A stretch of DNA of 64,000 bases, taken from Asticcacaulis excentricus (GTDB lineage Bacteria > Pseudomonadota > Alphaproteobacteria > Caulobacterales > Caulobacteraceae). The first letter of the stretch is position 1. Each line of letters begins with the position of its first letter. A program made the position numbers and the translations under genes. The notes below the pieces were generated by a model. It ran no database searches. It saw only the letters and a program-made list of their open reading frames with translations, and had not been told where the DNA came from. Shown in pieces: positions 16,710-25,932 of this stretch. The DNA lies in NCBI RefSeq assembly GCF_003966695.1, contig NZ_AP018827.1:620001-684000 (forward strand). Reading direction: 5' to 3'.

Positions 16710-17912
16710 TTACGCGTTCGGCTTGGGCGTGGCGTCGATGACCGGACGGGCGGCGATCAGTTGCGGCGCGACGACCGTACCCGGCCGCAGGGCCTGAAGC
16801 CCCGACATCACCACGCGATCACCGGGTTTCAGCCCCGCTGTGACCACCTTCTGACCGTCGATCGTGCCACCCAACTGGACTTCGCGGTATTCGACCGCAT
16901 TGCCCTTGCCCACCACATAGACGAAGCGCTTGGACTGATCGGTGCCGATGGCCACTTCGTTGATCAGTATGGCCGGCTTGGCCGTGGCCTCCCCCAGCTT
17001 GACGCGCACAAACTGACCGGGGATCAGCTTGCCGTCGGTATTGGCGAAGACGGCGCGGGCACGCACGGTGCCGGACTGGCTGTCGAACTGATTGTCGATC
17101 AGTTGCAGGTGCCCGCTCAGCGGTTCGGAACCGTTATCCAGTTCCAGCTTCACCGGCACCTTGCCAAATTCCGCCCCGTTGAGATCGGCCAGCGTGCGGT
17201 TGATCACCTCTTCATTGGCATCGAAGCTGGCATAGATGGGCGAGACCGACACCAGGGTCGTCAGCACGGCCGAACCGGGGCCGGAGGCGACCAGATTGCC
17301 CTGCGTGATTTCGATCTTACCCACGCGACCCGAAACCGGCGCACGGACCTGCGTATAGGAGAGGTTGAGATTGGCCGATTGCAGCACGGCCTGCGCGGCG
17401 GCGAGGTCGGCTTCGGCGCTGCGCAGGGCATTGATGCGGGTTTCGGCCTCGGATTGTGAGATGGCACGTTCCGTCAGCAGGCGTTCGGCACGGCTGTTTT
17501 CCGAGCGTGCCAGCGTGAGGCGCGCTTCAGCGGCCTGCACCTGTGCGCGGGCGCGCGCAACCTCAGCGGCGTAGGGTGCCGGGTCGATGGTCACCAGAAG
17601 CTGGCCTTCCCGAACGAAGGCGCCTTCGCGGAAATGGATGGCCTTCACGGCACCGGAGACGCGCGAGCGGATTTCAACGCGCTCCACCGCTTCCAGACGA
17701 CCGGAGAAGGAGACCCAGCCGCTGACGGTCTGTTCTTCGATGAGTGCCACCTTGACGGGAATAGCCTGCGGGGCGGCGGCGGTGGCCTGAGCGTCTGCTT
17801 TGGAGGTCAGGGCGTAGATACCGAAGGCCCCCACGCTCAGGGTGGCGATAGCAGCGGCGGTCAGGAGCGCCTGACGCGGCGCGCGCCGGTAAAGATCGGA
17901 CGGGGTCAACAT
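16710..17912 (-). CDS. RND efflux periplasmic adaptor (AcrA/MexA family)
   Basis: The 400-residue membrane fusion protein joins the RND pump to the outer-membrane channel. It has an N-terminal membrane or signal segment (about 14-34), a lipoyl half motif (GWVSFSGRLEAVERVEIRSR), a long alpha-hairpin (about 100-170) and a second lipoyl half with YTQVRAPVSGRVG. Beta-barrel and membrane-proximal domains follow. I chose the ATG at 17912, preceded by AAAGGTGA; the frame is open for another 80 residues upstream, but that stretch covers the promoter and operator. It is the first gene of the adaptor-pump-channel operon. Confidence 0.92.
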   Translation of the reverse strand: MLTPSDLYRRAPRQALLTAAAIATLSVGAFGIYALTSKADAQATAAAPQAIPVKVALIEEQTVSGWVSFSGRLEAVERVEIRSRVSGAVKAIHFREGAFVREGQLLVTIDPAPYAAEVARARAQVQAAEARLTLARSENSRAERLLTERAISQSEAETRINALRSAEADLAAAQAVLQSANLNLSYTQVRAPVSGRVGKIEITQGNLVASGPGSAVLTTLVSVSPIYASFDANEEVINRTLADLNGAEFGKVPVKLELDNGSEPLSGHLQLIDNQFDSQSGTVRARAVFANTDGKLIPGQFVRVKLGEATAKPAILINEVAIGTDQSKRFVYVVGKGNAVEYREVQLGGTIDGQKVVTAGLKPGDRVVMSGLQALRPGTVVAPQLIAARPVIDATPKPNA

Positions 17913-18029
17913 GCGGGTCACCTTTGGGGAGAAAGGGAAAAGAAAGGGAAGCGGCGCCGGGAACAGCCCTTGAACCGGAGCCGCAGACATCCATTTATGT
18001 ACTGTTTCGCAAATTAATAGAGGCTTGGG

Positions 18030-18061
18030 CAAATTTTTGTGCGAATTGGTACAAAAATTTG
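18030..18061. promoter_or_regulatory. Operator palindrome between efflux operon and TetR gene
   Basis: CAAATTTTTGT (18030-18040) and ACAAAAATTTG (18051-18061) form a perfect 11-bp inverted repeat with a 10-base spacer. It lies in the 278-base region between the divergent adaptor and TetR genes. Long AT-rich dyads in this place are usual TetR/AcrR operators, so the neighbouring regulator is the probable ligand. Confidence 0.7.
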
Positions 18062-18190
18062 TCAGCAGTCGCGTAAGGGAGGCGAAATCTTCAGGACAAG
18101 ACGGCAGATATGACATCTGCGTGTCGGGGACTGGCAGCAGGGGAGCGGACACGCTACATAGGGGGCAGTAAAAGGAGTAATCGTGTTGCC

Positions 18191-18916
18191 ATGGTGCACC
18201 AGCCTTACGAGACGCTGATCCATAAGAGCGAGGCCTTAGAGGCCGACGCTGTGGCGCTGGCTCTGCCCGAAGTCTGTGGCGATCAGGCGCTGGAGGCGAG
18301 CGCCTGCTGTAAGCGTCCGCGTGGGCGTCCGCGTGCCTATGACCCCGATCTGGTGCTGAAAAAGGCCTTGCATGTGTTCTGGCAAAAAGGCTTTGCCGCG
18401 ACCTCTCTCGACGATCTGGTAGAAGCGACGGGCGTCAACCGCCCCAGCCTCTATGCTGGCTTTGGGGATAAGGAAGCGCTCTATCTCAAATCCATGCAAA
18501 GTTATCGTCAGCGTATCAGCGAGCAACTGGATACGGTGCTAAGCTGCAACGGGCAGGGCGATAGCCTAAGCACCATTGTCGGGCGCTATTTCGATATCAT
18601 GATCGGCACCTATACCGGTCAGAGCGAACACCCGCTGGGCTGTGCCTTCATGTGCACGGCGCTCAACGAAGCGCCGCAGCACGAGTCGATTCTGGAAATG
18701 CTGCAAAACACCATCGAAGAGTTCGATGTGCGTTTCGAGCGCTTCTTTACCGATGCTCAGACCTATGGCTGTCTGGATGCGCATCATGACCCGAAGGTAC
18801 TAGCTCAGATGATCGGCGGCATCACCGCCAATCTGGGGGTGCGCGCCCGTGCCGGGGCATCGGCCGACGAATTGCGCCTCATCGCCAAGAACACGACGCG
18901 GATGCTGTTCGGGTAA
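18191..18916 (+). CDS. TetR/AcrR family regulator of the efflux operon
   Basis: The 241-residue protein has its helix-turn-helix domain at about residues 45-95 (RGRPRAYDPDLVLKKALHVF, then SLDDLVEATGVNRPSLYAGF) and a C-terminal ligand-binding domain with the TetR_C segment HPLGCAFMCTALNEAPQHE. The 40-residue leader before the DNA-binding domain is unusually long. ATG 18191 follows AAGGAG (18172-18177) at a somewhat long spacing of 13 bases; no better in-frame start was seen. It is divergent from the adaptor gene and is expected to repress that operon through the palindrome at 18030-18061. Confidence 0.9.
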   Translation: MVHQPYETLIHKSEALEADAVALALPEVCGDQALEASACCKRPRGRPRAYDPDLVLKKALHVFWQKGFAATSLDDLVEATGVNRPSLYAGFGDKEALYLKSMQSYRQRISEQLDTVLSCNGQGDSLSTIVGRYFDIMIGTYTGQSEHPLGCAFMCTALNEAPQHESILEMLQNTIEEFDVRFERFFTDAQTYGCLDAHHDPKVLAQMIGGITANLGVRARAGASADELRLIAKNTTRMLFG

Positions 18917-18919
18917 GAG

Positions 18920-20041
18920 CTAAAACAGACGCATCTGCGGGTCACCGCCACGAAACTGCGTCGAATCGAGGGGTGTGCGCGGCGCATCCAGGCCATACCG
19001 TCGCACCGCCAGTTCATAGCGTTGTTTCAGCAGGTCGGCCTCCAGTCCCGTGCCGGTCATGCGCGTCTTGAAATTCGGATCGTTCAGCTTGCCGCCACGC
19101 AGGGCCCGGATACGATTAAGCACGCGGTCGGCGCGGTCAGGAAAGTTGAGCCTCAGCCAGTCTTCGAACAGCAGCTTGATCTCGTGCGGTAGGCGCACCG
19201 GAATATAGCCGCCGCGGATGGCACCGGCCTCGGCCCCGGCCTTGAGGATGTTTTCCAGTTCGTGACAGGTCAGGCCGGGGATCAGCGGCGCGGCCAGCAC
19301 ACTGACGCGAATGCCGGCGGCGCTGAGCGCGCGGATGGTTTCGATGCGCTTCATAGGCGTCGCGGCGCGCGGTTCCATCACCCGCGCGATATGGCGGTCG
19401 AGCGTCGTTACCGACAAGGTGGCCGAAAACAGATTGGCCGCCGCCATAGGGGCCAGAATATCCAGATCGCGCAGGATCAGGGCCGATTTGGTGACGATGT
19501 GCACCGGATGGCGAAACTCCCACAGCACCTCCAGCAACCGTCGTGTCAAACGTTCACTGCGCTCAATCGGCTGATAGGCGTCAGTATTGATACCGAGCGC
19601 CAGCGGCGCAGCGCGGTATTTGGGGTGCGACAGTTCTTCGCGCAGCCGTTCGGGGGCGTCGGGTTTGCGAAAGATACGGGTTTCGAAATCCAGTCCCGGT
19701 GACAGGTCCAGATAGGCGTGGGTCGGACGGGCGAAACAATAGATACAGCCGTGCTCGCACCCCTTGTACGGATTGATGGAGCGGCTCGACCCCACATCCG
19801 GCGAGTCGTTATAGCTGATGATCTTACGCACGGCGTCTATGCCAAGGATGGTCTGCACGCGCTCGATATCGGGATGATCTTCGCTATCCCAGCCGTCGGT
19901 TGTGTCGTAGCGATCGGGCGCATCGAAACGGCCGCTCAAGCGGTTAGACACCGCACCGCGTCCCTTGCGCACCCGATCGGGCAGGGCGTTTTCATCGGTG
20001 ATGCGTTCGGTGCGCAGGGTAGGCAGGGGCTTTGAGGACAT
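18920..20041 (-). CDS. PA0069 family radical SAM protein
   Basis: The 373-residue protein carries the radical SAM cluster motif C95-E-H-G-C99-I-Y-C102 inside NPYKGCEHGCIYCFARP, the form shared by spore photoproduct lyase relatives of the PA0069 family. Other family phrases are GINTDAYQPIE and PVHIVTKSALILRD. The reaction is unknown; it is probably a cytoplasmic 4Fe-4S enzyme. The gene is convergent with the TetR gene (3 bases apart) and diverges from the oxidoreductase gene at 20197. Confidence 0.9.
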   Translation of the reverse strand: MSSKPLPTLRTERITDENALPDRVRKGRGAVSNRLSGRFDAPDRYDTTDGWDSEDHPDIERVQTILGIDAVRKIISYNDSPDVGSSRSINPYKGCEHGCIYCFARPTHAYLDLSPGLDFETRIFRKPDAPERLREELSHPKYRAAPLALGINTDAYQPIERSERLTRRLLEVLWEFRHPVHIVTKSALILRDLDILAPMAAANLFSATLSVTTLDRHIARVMEPRAATPMKRIETIRALSAAGIRVSVLAAPLIPGLTCHELENILKAGAEAGAIRGGYIPVRLPHEIKLLFEDWLRLNFPDRADRVLNRIRALRGGKLNDPNFKTRMTGTGLEADLLKQRYELAVRRYGLDAPRTPLDSTQFRGGDPQMRLF

Positions 20042-20123
20042 GCCCTGAGATTAGCATCAAAAAAGAACATAACAAGAACAAATATCTCAAATCCGAACGG
20101 AAGGTTTGGTCAAAAAAGCGCTG

Positions 20124-20139
20124 GGTAAACGTTGTCACC
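20124..20139. promoter_or_regulatory. LacI-type operator candidate upstream of the GFOR-like gene
   Basis: The sequence GGTAAACGTTGTCACC is centred on the ACGT core at 20130/20131. The right half (GTTGTCA) is identical to that of the better sites at 22343 and 61121; the left half matches only partly. It lies about 57 bases before the ATG at 20197. Confidence 0.45.
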
Positions 20140-20196
20140 TGTCCGGATTCCGGTTTACAGTGCGACCACTGCATAAGTTCAAACAGAGGAAACCCC

Positions 20197-21351
20197 ATGA
20201 TGGATCGCCGACAGCTTTTACTAGGTGCAGGAGGCCTGCCTCTGGTCGCCAGTGCCGCAGCCACCGCTCAAACCGCTGGCAAGGCCGCCGGTCAGCCCCT
20301 GCCCAACGGGGTTGATCTGCCGGAGCCGCCCAAAAAGCGTCTGGGCTGGGCCGTGGTCGGTCTGGGCAGCTACGCCATCAATCAGGTGATACCCGGCTTT
20401 CTTCAGGCCGATGAGTCGCGCATGACCGCCTTCGTATCCGGCAATCCGGCCAAAGCCAGGGATCTGGCCGAGCGGTATGGTGTGGCCAAGACCTATGGCT
20501 ATGACGATTTCGACAAGATCGCCACCGACAAGGACATCGACTGCGTCTATATCGTCCTGCCGGTGGGGTTGCACGCTGAATACACCATTCGAGCCCTGAA
20601 GGCGGGTAAGCATGTCCTGTGTGAAAAGCCGATGGCTTCGACGGTCGAGGAGTGCGAGGCGATGGTCGCCGCTGCTAAGGCGGCCAATCGGCAATTGGGT
20701 GTGGCCTATCGCGTGCATTTCGAACCGCTCAATATCGAGGTGAAGCGCCGCTGCAAACAGGGTGAATTGGGCGGCCTGCGCTACATCACCGGCGATGCCG
20801 GGTTCAATGCCGACCCGCAATACCCACCGATGAAGTGGCGTCTGGACAAGCCGCTGGCCGGTGGCGGCTCCATGTACGATATCGGTATCTACGCGCTGAA
20901 CGGTACCCTGATGCTGGCCGATCAGATGCCCGACACGGTGTCGGCCGTTTATGCCTATCCGAAGGACGATCCGCGCTTCAGGACCGTCGAGGGCGGGCTG
21001 AACTGGCGCATGACCTTCCCGTCGGGGCTCAGCGCACAGGGTTCGTCCTCCTACTGCTACGCCGGCGGATCGCGCATCAAGGTGTTCGGGGCCAGCGCTG
21101 CCATCAATATGGACCCGGCATCGGACTATTACGACAACCGTGCCAATCTGCACCGCGGCTGGGACCCCGGTACGCCGGTGCGCGCTGCCCCGCCCTATAC
21201 CCAGTTCGCCGCGCAGGTGGACGGCTTTTCGCAGGCCGCGCGCAGCAATACGCCGCACCGTACGCCGGGAGAGATGGGGCTGCGCGACATCCGCCTGATT
21301 CAGGCCATGTACCGCAGCGCCGATCAGGGCGGGGTCGTCGTAAAGGTTTAA
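20197..21351 (+). CDS. Gfo/Idh/MocA oxidoreductase, Tat-exported (glucose-fructose oxidoreductase-like)
   Basis: The 384-residue protein begins with a twin-arginine signal (DRRQLLLG, then an AG-rich stretch to about residue 28). This means it is exported folded with its NADP cofactor, as is known for Zymomonas glucose-fructose oxidoreductase. The Rossmann motif follows at WAVVGLGSYAINQV (51-64), with the substrate-domain EKP motif in GKHVLCEKPMAS. ATG 20197 and 20200 are alternatives; either leaves the signal intact. Its last 4 bases overlap the end of the convergent gluconolactonase-like gene, a likely partner that would hydrolyse the lactone it makes. The true sugar pair is not known. Confidence 0.85.
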   Translation: MMDRRQLLLGAGGLPLVASAAATAQTAGKAAGQPLPNGVDLPEPPKKRLGWAVVGLGSYAINQVIPGFLQADESRMTAFVSGNPAKARDLAERYGVAKTYGYDDFDKIATDKDIDCVYIVLPVGLHAEYTIRALKAGKHVLCEKPMASTVEECEAMVAAAKAANRQLGVAYRVHFEPLNIEVKRRCKQGELGGLRYITGDAGFNADPQYPPMKWRLDKPLAGGGSMYDIGIYALNGTLMLADQMPDTVSAVYAYPKDDPRFRTVEGGLNWRMTFPSGLSAQGSSSYCYAGGSRIKVFGASAAINMDPASDYYDNRANLHRGWDPGTPVRAAPPYTQFAAQVDGFSQAARSNTPHRTPGEMGLRDIRLIQAMYRSADQGGVVVKV

Positions 21352-22295
21352 CCCGCGAAAGGCGTCGCGGGCAGGCCGGTGTGCCCGCGCAGCCGGGCCG
21401 GCGACACTTCAAACAGTGTCCCTGCCACGGCCTTATCCGGCGCAGTGTCCGGCAGGAACTGCGCCGCAGAGCTGATATACAGGTGGTCGAGCTTGGCCCC
21501 GCCGAAGGCCATGCTGGTGATCTGGGTGGCGGGCAGTGTGACGGAGAAATCCAGCTTGCCGTCCGGACTATAGCGACTGACGCGGCCACCGCCATAATGA
21601 GCGATCCATACCCCGCCCTGCGCATCCGTGGTCATGCCGTCCGGTGCACCCATATCGCCCTCAAACTTTACGAAAAGCCGCTTGTTCGACAGCGTCCCAT
21701 CGGGCGCCACATCGAAGGCAAAGACCTCTTTGTCGTAGGTTTCGGTATGCCACAGGGTGCGGCCATCCGCGCTGAAGGTGGGGCCATTGGCGCACAGATA
21801 GGGGCCGTCCGCTTTGGTGACGCTCAGATCGGCGTCGATGCGATAAAAAGCCCCCACCTTTTCCTTCCATTTGGTGTCCATGGTGCCGGTCCACAGACGG
21901 CCTTTGGCATCGACCTTGCCGTCGTTCAGCCGCGTATCGTCGCGCTTTTCGGGCTGCACCAGAAGGGTGAAGGCACCACTTTTGGGATCGAAGCCATAGA
22001 CCCCGTCGCTGAGGCCTGCAATCAGGCCTCCCGATTGACGATCGGCGAGGAAGCAGACGGGCTTGGGCGTTTTCCAGGTCTTCAGATCGCCGCCCTTTGG
22101 ATCGAGCGCGTAGATGGTCTGCCCCGAAATATTGACCCAGAAAAGGCGCTTGTGCGCCGCCGACCAGTAGGGGCCTTCGCCCAGCGCATCACCCGCCCCC
22201 CCAAGGCCTCGTATACCGGCTTCCTTAGCTACGCTGTGAAGCGGGAAGGCTATGGCGGCCAGTCCAAGGGCAAGGCTGTGGCGACGGGTGAGCAT
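21348..22295 (-). CDS. SMP-30/gluconolactonase family protein, exported
   Basis: This 315-residue six-bladed propeller of the SMP-30/regucalcin/gluconolactonase family is expected to hydrolyse sugar lactones using one divalent metal. It has the metal-site region GEGPYWSAAHKRLFWVNI with Glu, the NDGKVDAKGRLWTGTM segment with Asn, and APDGMTTDAQGGVWIAHY with Asp. The N-terminus (MLTRRHSLALGLAAIAF) is an export signal with a twin Arg that may be Tat- or Sec-type. It is convergent with, and overlaps by 4 bases, the GFOR-like gene; a lactonase and an oxidoreductase in the same compartment would form a short sugar oxidation path. A LacI-type operator lies 48 bases upstream. Confidence 0.85.
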   Translation of the reverse strand: MLTRRHSLALGLAAIAFPLHSVAKEAGIRGLGGAGDALGEGPYWSAAHKRLFWVNISGQTIYALDPKGGDLKTWKTPKPVCFLADRQSGGLIAGLSDGVYGFDPKSGAFTLLVQPEKRDDTRLNDGKVDAKGRLWTGTMDTKWKEKVGAFYRIDADLSVTKADGPYLCANGPTFSADGRTLWHTETYDKEVFAFDVAPDGTLSNKRLFVKFEGDMGAPDGMTTDAQGGVWIAHYGGGRVSRYSPDGKLDFSVTLPATQITSMAFGGAKLDHLYISSAAQFLPDTAPDKAVAGTLFEVSPARLRGHTGLPATPFAG

Positions 22296-22342
22296 GGCGG
22301 GTTTCCTCTGTCCGGAGGGCGCGGATTCGCCCTGCTTTATAG

Positions 22343-22360
22343 GGTGACAACGTTATCACC
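22343..22360. promoter_or_regulatory. LacI-type operator upstream of the gluconolactonase-like gene
   Basis: GGTGACAACGTTATCACC is an 18-bp palindrome with a single mismatched pair, centred on ACGT. It shares its core with the palindrome before the GH94-like gene. It lies 48-65 bases upstream of the gene it probably controls, overlapping the expected promoter. Confidence 0.6.
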
Positions 22361-22527
22361 CCTCGCAGCGCGCGAACAGAGAAAAGCGCGTCTCAGCCCC
22401 CTGTCGCGATAGGGGGCATTCCACACATCAGGCAACGCAATTCAAATTAAATATTAGAATATGGAAATAAAATATTGATTTAATTTAATATTATTCATTT
22501 AAATAAACCAATTTCTTAAGCGTGAGC
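22361..22527. other. AT-rich gap downstream of the autotransporter gene
   Basis: Between the sugar operator and the autotransporter stop lies an unusually AT-rich stretch (about 22440-22515) with overlapping AATATT palindromes. It may serve transcription termination of the autotransporter or as an upstream promoter element. No open frame or RNA gene is visible. Confidence 0.3.
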
Positions 22528-25500
22528 TCAGAATTTGAATCCGGTGCGAAGACTGAGTTTGTAATTACTGTATTCACTGTATTTTTCGCCTTCCGCTTCA
22601 AGCGCTACATAACCATATTCGTTGCCTGCCATCATGCGCATACCGATGACCGGCGCGCCGCCCTTCACGTCGCCTGCCGAGAGGGTAAACGCATCCCCGC
22701 CCGCAAAGCGCGCGACGGTATCGTCCACCGTCACCGAAAAATTATTGCGATAACCCACCCAGAATTCCGGTTGCAGCAGGGCCGTGCGGTCACCGCGCCC
22801 AAAGCTCAGCAGCGCAGAGGCGGTAGCGATATGGCTCTGGCGTTCGTCTATGCTGAGGTCAAAGGCGCTTCCGCCGCCGCTCTCATCCCGAGCGTCTTCT
22901 TTCAGCGTGTAATAGTCGATGGAGACGAGTGGTTTTACGCTGATTGGCCCCAGTGTCGCCCGATACGAGGCCCCCGTACTGCCTGAGAGACTGTAACCGT
23001 TCCATTTGGCGCGCGCCGTGAGGGTATTAGCAGACCCTACCATCTGACGCTCCGTCTCGAAGAAGGTGCCGCCCACCCCGGCACTTAACCAGGCTTTCAG
23101 GCCACCGTTCTCCAGTCGCCAGTAACCGCCCACGGTGAAATCGGCCGCCGAAGAGGTTTCATAGGCGGTGGCGTAGGTGTCTTTGGGAGTCGCCGCTGTG
23201 TAGCTGGTGAAAAGACCCACGGCCTGCCCATAGCCCAGACCGCGCTCAATGCCGCCGGCAAAGCTGAAACCCGTAGTCTTGAACCCCAGAGTCTGACCGC
23301 GTTCGCGGGTGATTTGATAGCCCTCTTCCTGAAGCCAATAATGGGTTTCGCCCACGCCGGGCAGAATCGACTGCTTTTCAATCGAGCGCGTCAGGGCCTC
23401 GCGTCCGCGCGACAGAGACAGCAGGGTTTCCCCCGAAAAATCGGGCAGGAAGGCCGCATAGGTGCTGACAAAACCGCTTTCAGTGGTGGCGGCCAGTAGC
23501 GTATTGGTCGTGTCATCGTCGGTCGCTGCCGCGGTCAGCACCGCGCCCAAGGCGCTGTACTCGGTGACGCTCAGACCGGATTCGGACTGCGTGCGCAGAC
23601 GAAAATCGGCATAGAGCCCGTCATTGGCGGTGCCCGTCGTCAGGGTGGATTTGTAAAGCCAGGGGACCTGCTCCTCCATGTCTGCGAAGTCGAGCGTCCC
23701 GAAGTCGATATTTTTGCCGGTCATCAGGGTGAAGCGCGTCGGCGTCTGGATGATCTTGTCCAGCGTCAGATAGAGCGCCGCGCCATCGTCGAAAACCGTC
23801 GTACCGGTGTTGATCAGAAGCGGCCGGGTGGGGTCTGCGGTGCTAAGCCCCAGATAAAGCTCGCTCTCGCTGCCCACATGCAGGCTCGACAGGGTCAGTT
23901 GCGAACCTGCGCTCAGCCCCAGACGGCCATTGGCGACATCGACGGCCACCGTTCCGGCCCCCGTCAGTTTGCCCAGGACGATGCCTTCCTCTTCAATCGT
24001 CAGGCTGTTGCTGCCCGCGCCGAAGTCGATATTGCCGTAGATATAACCGTTGGAGACACGCAGCGTATCATTGCCGGACCCCAGTTTTACATCGCCGGTG
24101 ATATAGGGCAGGGCGTAGTCATCATCATCGAGATGGGCATTGACCAGTTCAATCGTCGTGCCCACGCTGTTGGCGCTGAGGTCTATGGCCACTGCGCGGT
24201 TTACGGCGGTGTCGGTGACATCGTCTTCGTCCTCATCGCCGGGGGTGATGCCAGCGGAGATACTGCCATTGATCAGTAGCGAGGTCAGGGTATTGGAGGT
24301 GTCGCGCAAAGCCGTGGCATTGGCCGTCGTACCATAGCCAAACGCGGTGAGCGCCCCTCCGGTTTCAATTTTCAGTGTGTTTAAAATCGCACCGCTGCTG
24401 ATGTCCAGACCATAGGCCGTGTGGGAATTGGTCGTAGTGGTGCTGGCGGAAAGCGAACCCGACAGATTGAGCGTGCCGACCTGCGCACCGCTTCTCAACG
24501 CCAGACCTGTGGCGGTCGCTTCATAAGCGGACGCACTGACCGATCCGGACAAGCCTATACCATTGGTGACGTACACATCATAGCCCAGGCCGGCGATCTG
24601 TGCAGCGGTGGCGTCAACGCCTTCATAGACCCCATGGGCGGCAACGGAACCGCGTATGTCCAGCCCGTAGGTACGGCCGCTGTAATCGTCAGTGGCCGTA
24701 TCATTATAGGCTATGGCCCCCAGCGTAATCGCCTGAGTATCTGAGCCGATCAAAAGTGCCGGGGCTGAGCCATACTGAGCGATAGAGGCCGTGCCCTCTT
24801 CGGTATCAGTGATACCGTTGCCATTTTCGTCGGTATTGGTGTCGTCCTCACTGGTGACGGCGGCGTTGATCAGCACGCCACCGCTGACAGTATTTGAGAC
24901 CTGCACCGCGGCCCTGGCCTGATAGAGGTCGTCGGCGTCCAGAAGATCCAGATAATCTTCGGAGATGCTGGTGTAGCGATAACCGGTATTGGTCACCGAG
25001 GCGTCGATCACCAAAGCACCGTTGATCGTGCCGGACAACTCAACCGCCTGTGCGTCCTTGCCCTGTGTATAGATAGAGCCACTCAGATAGACCTGCCCGG
25101 TTTGCGAACCGCGCAGGGCGATACCGCGGGCGTCGTCGCCCAGAACGCTGATCGTCCCGTCAAACAGGAAATCACCGACCTGCCCCTTTTCAAACAGGAT
25201 GGCGGCCGACTGATTGCCGTGCACGGTGATCGTCGAGTCGATATCGGCGTTGCCGGTCAGTAGGCCGGTGGCGCGCACCCCATAGCGGTTGGTCCCTTCT
25301 GCGAAGACACCATCGACGATATCATCATCGTCCTCGTCTTCGGCAGTATAGTCGTCCGTGACCGTGATCGTGCCTGAAAGGTCGAGGCTGGTCGTGCGGG
25401 CGCCGTCAATCAGGACGCCGGTGGCACCGCTGTCTGAGGAGGACATTTCGACCACCCCATTGAGGACCAGCGTGTTGTTCGAATTGACGGTGAGAGCGGT

Positions 25501-25692
25501 TCCACCTGTCAAAGTGATCGTAGCGGCATCGGTAACGTCTATATCGTCTGCACCACCGCTGTTGGCTGTGGCCGTTTGTAAGGGCGTAGTGGTGGCCGTC
25601 GAAACCGTGGTGGTCGCCAAAGCCGCCGGGGTCGCAAAAACGAGAGCCAGAGCGGTGGCGGAAAGAAGCAGCGAACGACGGGGATGGCGCAT
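22528..25692 (-). CDS. Autotransporter (type Va secretion) with beta-helix passenger
   Basis: The 1054-residue protein has a Sec signal (1-26). A Ser/Thr/Gly-rich passenger of repeated short strands follows to about residue 770 (for example LNGVVEMSSSDSGATGVLID, LYLSGSIY-like repeats), consistent with a beta-helix. A C-terminal autotransporter barrel (about 790-1054) ends in the aromatic residue of TGFKF needed for outer-membrane assembly. Two acidic insertions stand out: an E/D cluster at 117-127, and residues 283-299 (DDTNTDENGNGITDTEE), which resembles a calcium-binding DxDxDG-like loop. The function is probably surface adhesion or biofilm formation; no protease motif is evident. It is divergent from a TonB-dependent receptor gene across 240 bases. 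Confidence 0.88.
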   Translation of the reverse strand: MRHPRRSLLLSATALALVFATPAALATTTVSTATTTPLQTATANSGGADDIDVTDAATITLTGGTALTVNSNNTLVLNGVVEMSSSDSGATGVLIDGARTTSLDLSGTITVTDDYTAEDEDDDDIVDGVFAEGTNRYGVRATGLLTGNADIDSTITVHGNQSAAILFEKGQVGDFLFDGTISVLGDDARGIALRGSQTGQVYLSGSIYTQGKDAQAVELSGTINGALVIDASVTNTGYRYTSISEDYLDLLDADDLYQARAAVQVSNTVSGGVLINAAVTSEDDTNTDENGNGITDTEEGTASIAQYGSAPALLIGSDTQAITLGAIAYNDTATDDYSGRTYGLDIRGSVAAHGVYEGVDATAAQIAGLGYDVYVTNGIGLSGSVSASAYEATATGLALRSGAQVGTLNLSGSLSASTTTTNSHTAYGLDISSGAILNTLKIETGGALTAFGYGTTANATALRDTSNTLTSLLINGSISAGITPGDEDEDDVTDTAVNRAVAIDLSANSVGTTIELVNAHLDDDDYALPYITGDVKLGSGNDTLRVSNGYIYGNIDFGAGSNSLTIEEEGIVLGKLTGAGTVAVDVANGRLGLSAGSQLTLSSLHVGSESELYLGLSTADPTRPLLINTGTTVFDDGAALYLTLDKIIQTPTRFTLMTGKNIDFGTLDFADMEEQVPWLYKSTLTTGTANDGLYADFRLRTQSESGLSVTEYSALGAVLTAAATDDDTTNTLLAATTESGFVSTYAAFLPDFSGETLLSLSRGREALTRSIEKQSILPGVGETHYWLQEEGYQITRERGQTLGFKTTGFSFAGGIERGLGYGQAVGLFTSYTAATPKDTYATAYETSSAADFTVGGYWRLENGGLKAWLSAGVGGTFFETERQMVGSANTLTARAKWNGYSLSGSTGASYRATLGPISVKPLVSIDYYTLKEDARDESGGGSAFDLSIDERQSHIATASALLSFGRGDRTALLQPEFWVGYRNNFSVTVDDTVARFAGGDAFTLSAGDVKGGAPVIGMRMMAGNEYGYVALEAEGEKYSEYSNYKLSLRTGFKF

Positions 25693-25932
25693 GATTGACC
25701 TTGGCGGGGAATGACAGTCGCCAAGGGGGTAAAGGGCCGCTGAGGCGGCAGAAGGGCCTTAAGATTTCGCGCAGGTCGCAGAGTGTCAGGACTGCAATCC
25801 AAAGCGACAGAGCAAAAAAGTCATCGGAGGATCAAAGACGGAAAAGCGATGCTTGCTTAATCCGATGTGTAAGTCATAATTGTGTAAGGCGGCTCTGTTC
25901 GGTTGAGTTGTACACATCGCGGGGAGGGGGCT

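Noticed and set aside
20835-22412. Open frame of 525 codons spanning the GFOR-like gene end and the gluconolactonase-like gene
   Set aside because: It crosses two well-supported convergent genes in another frame and has a low-complexity Arg/Gly/Ala-rich product.
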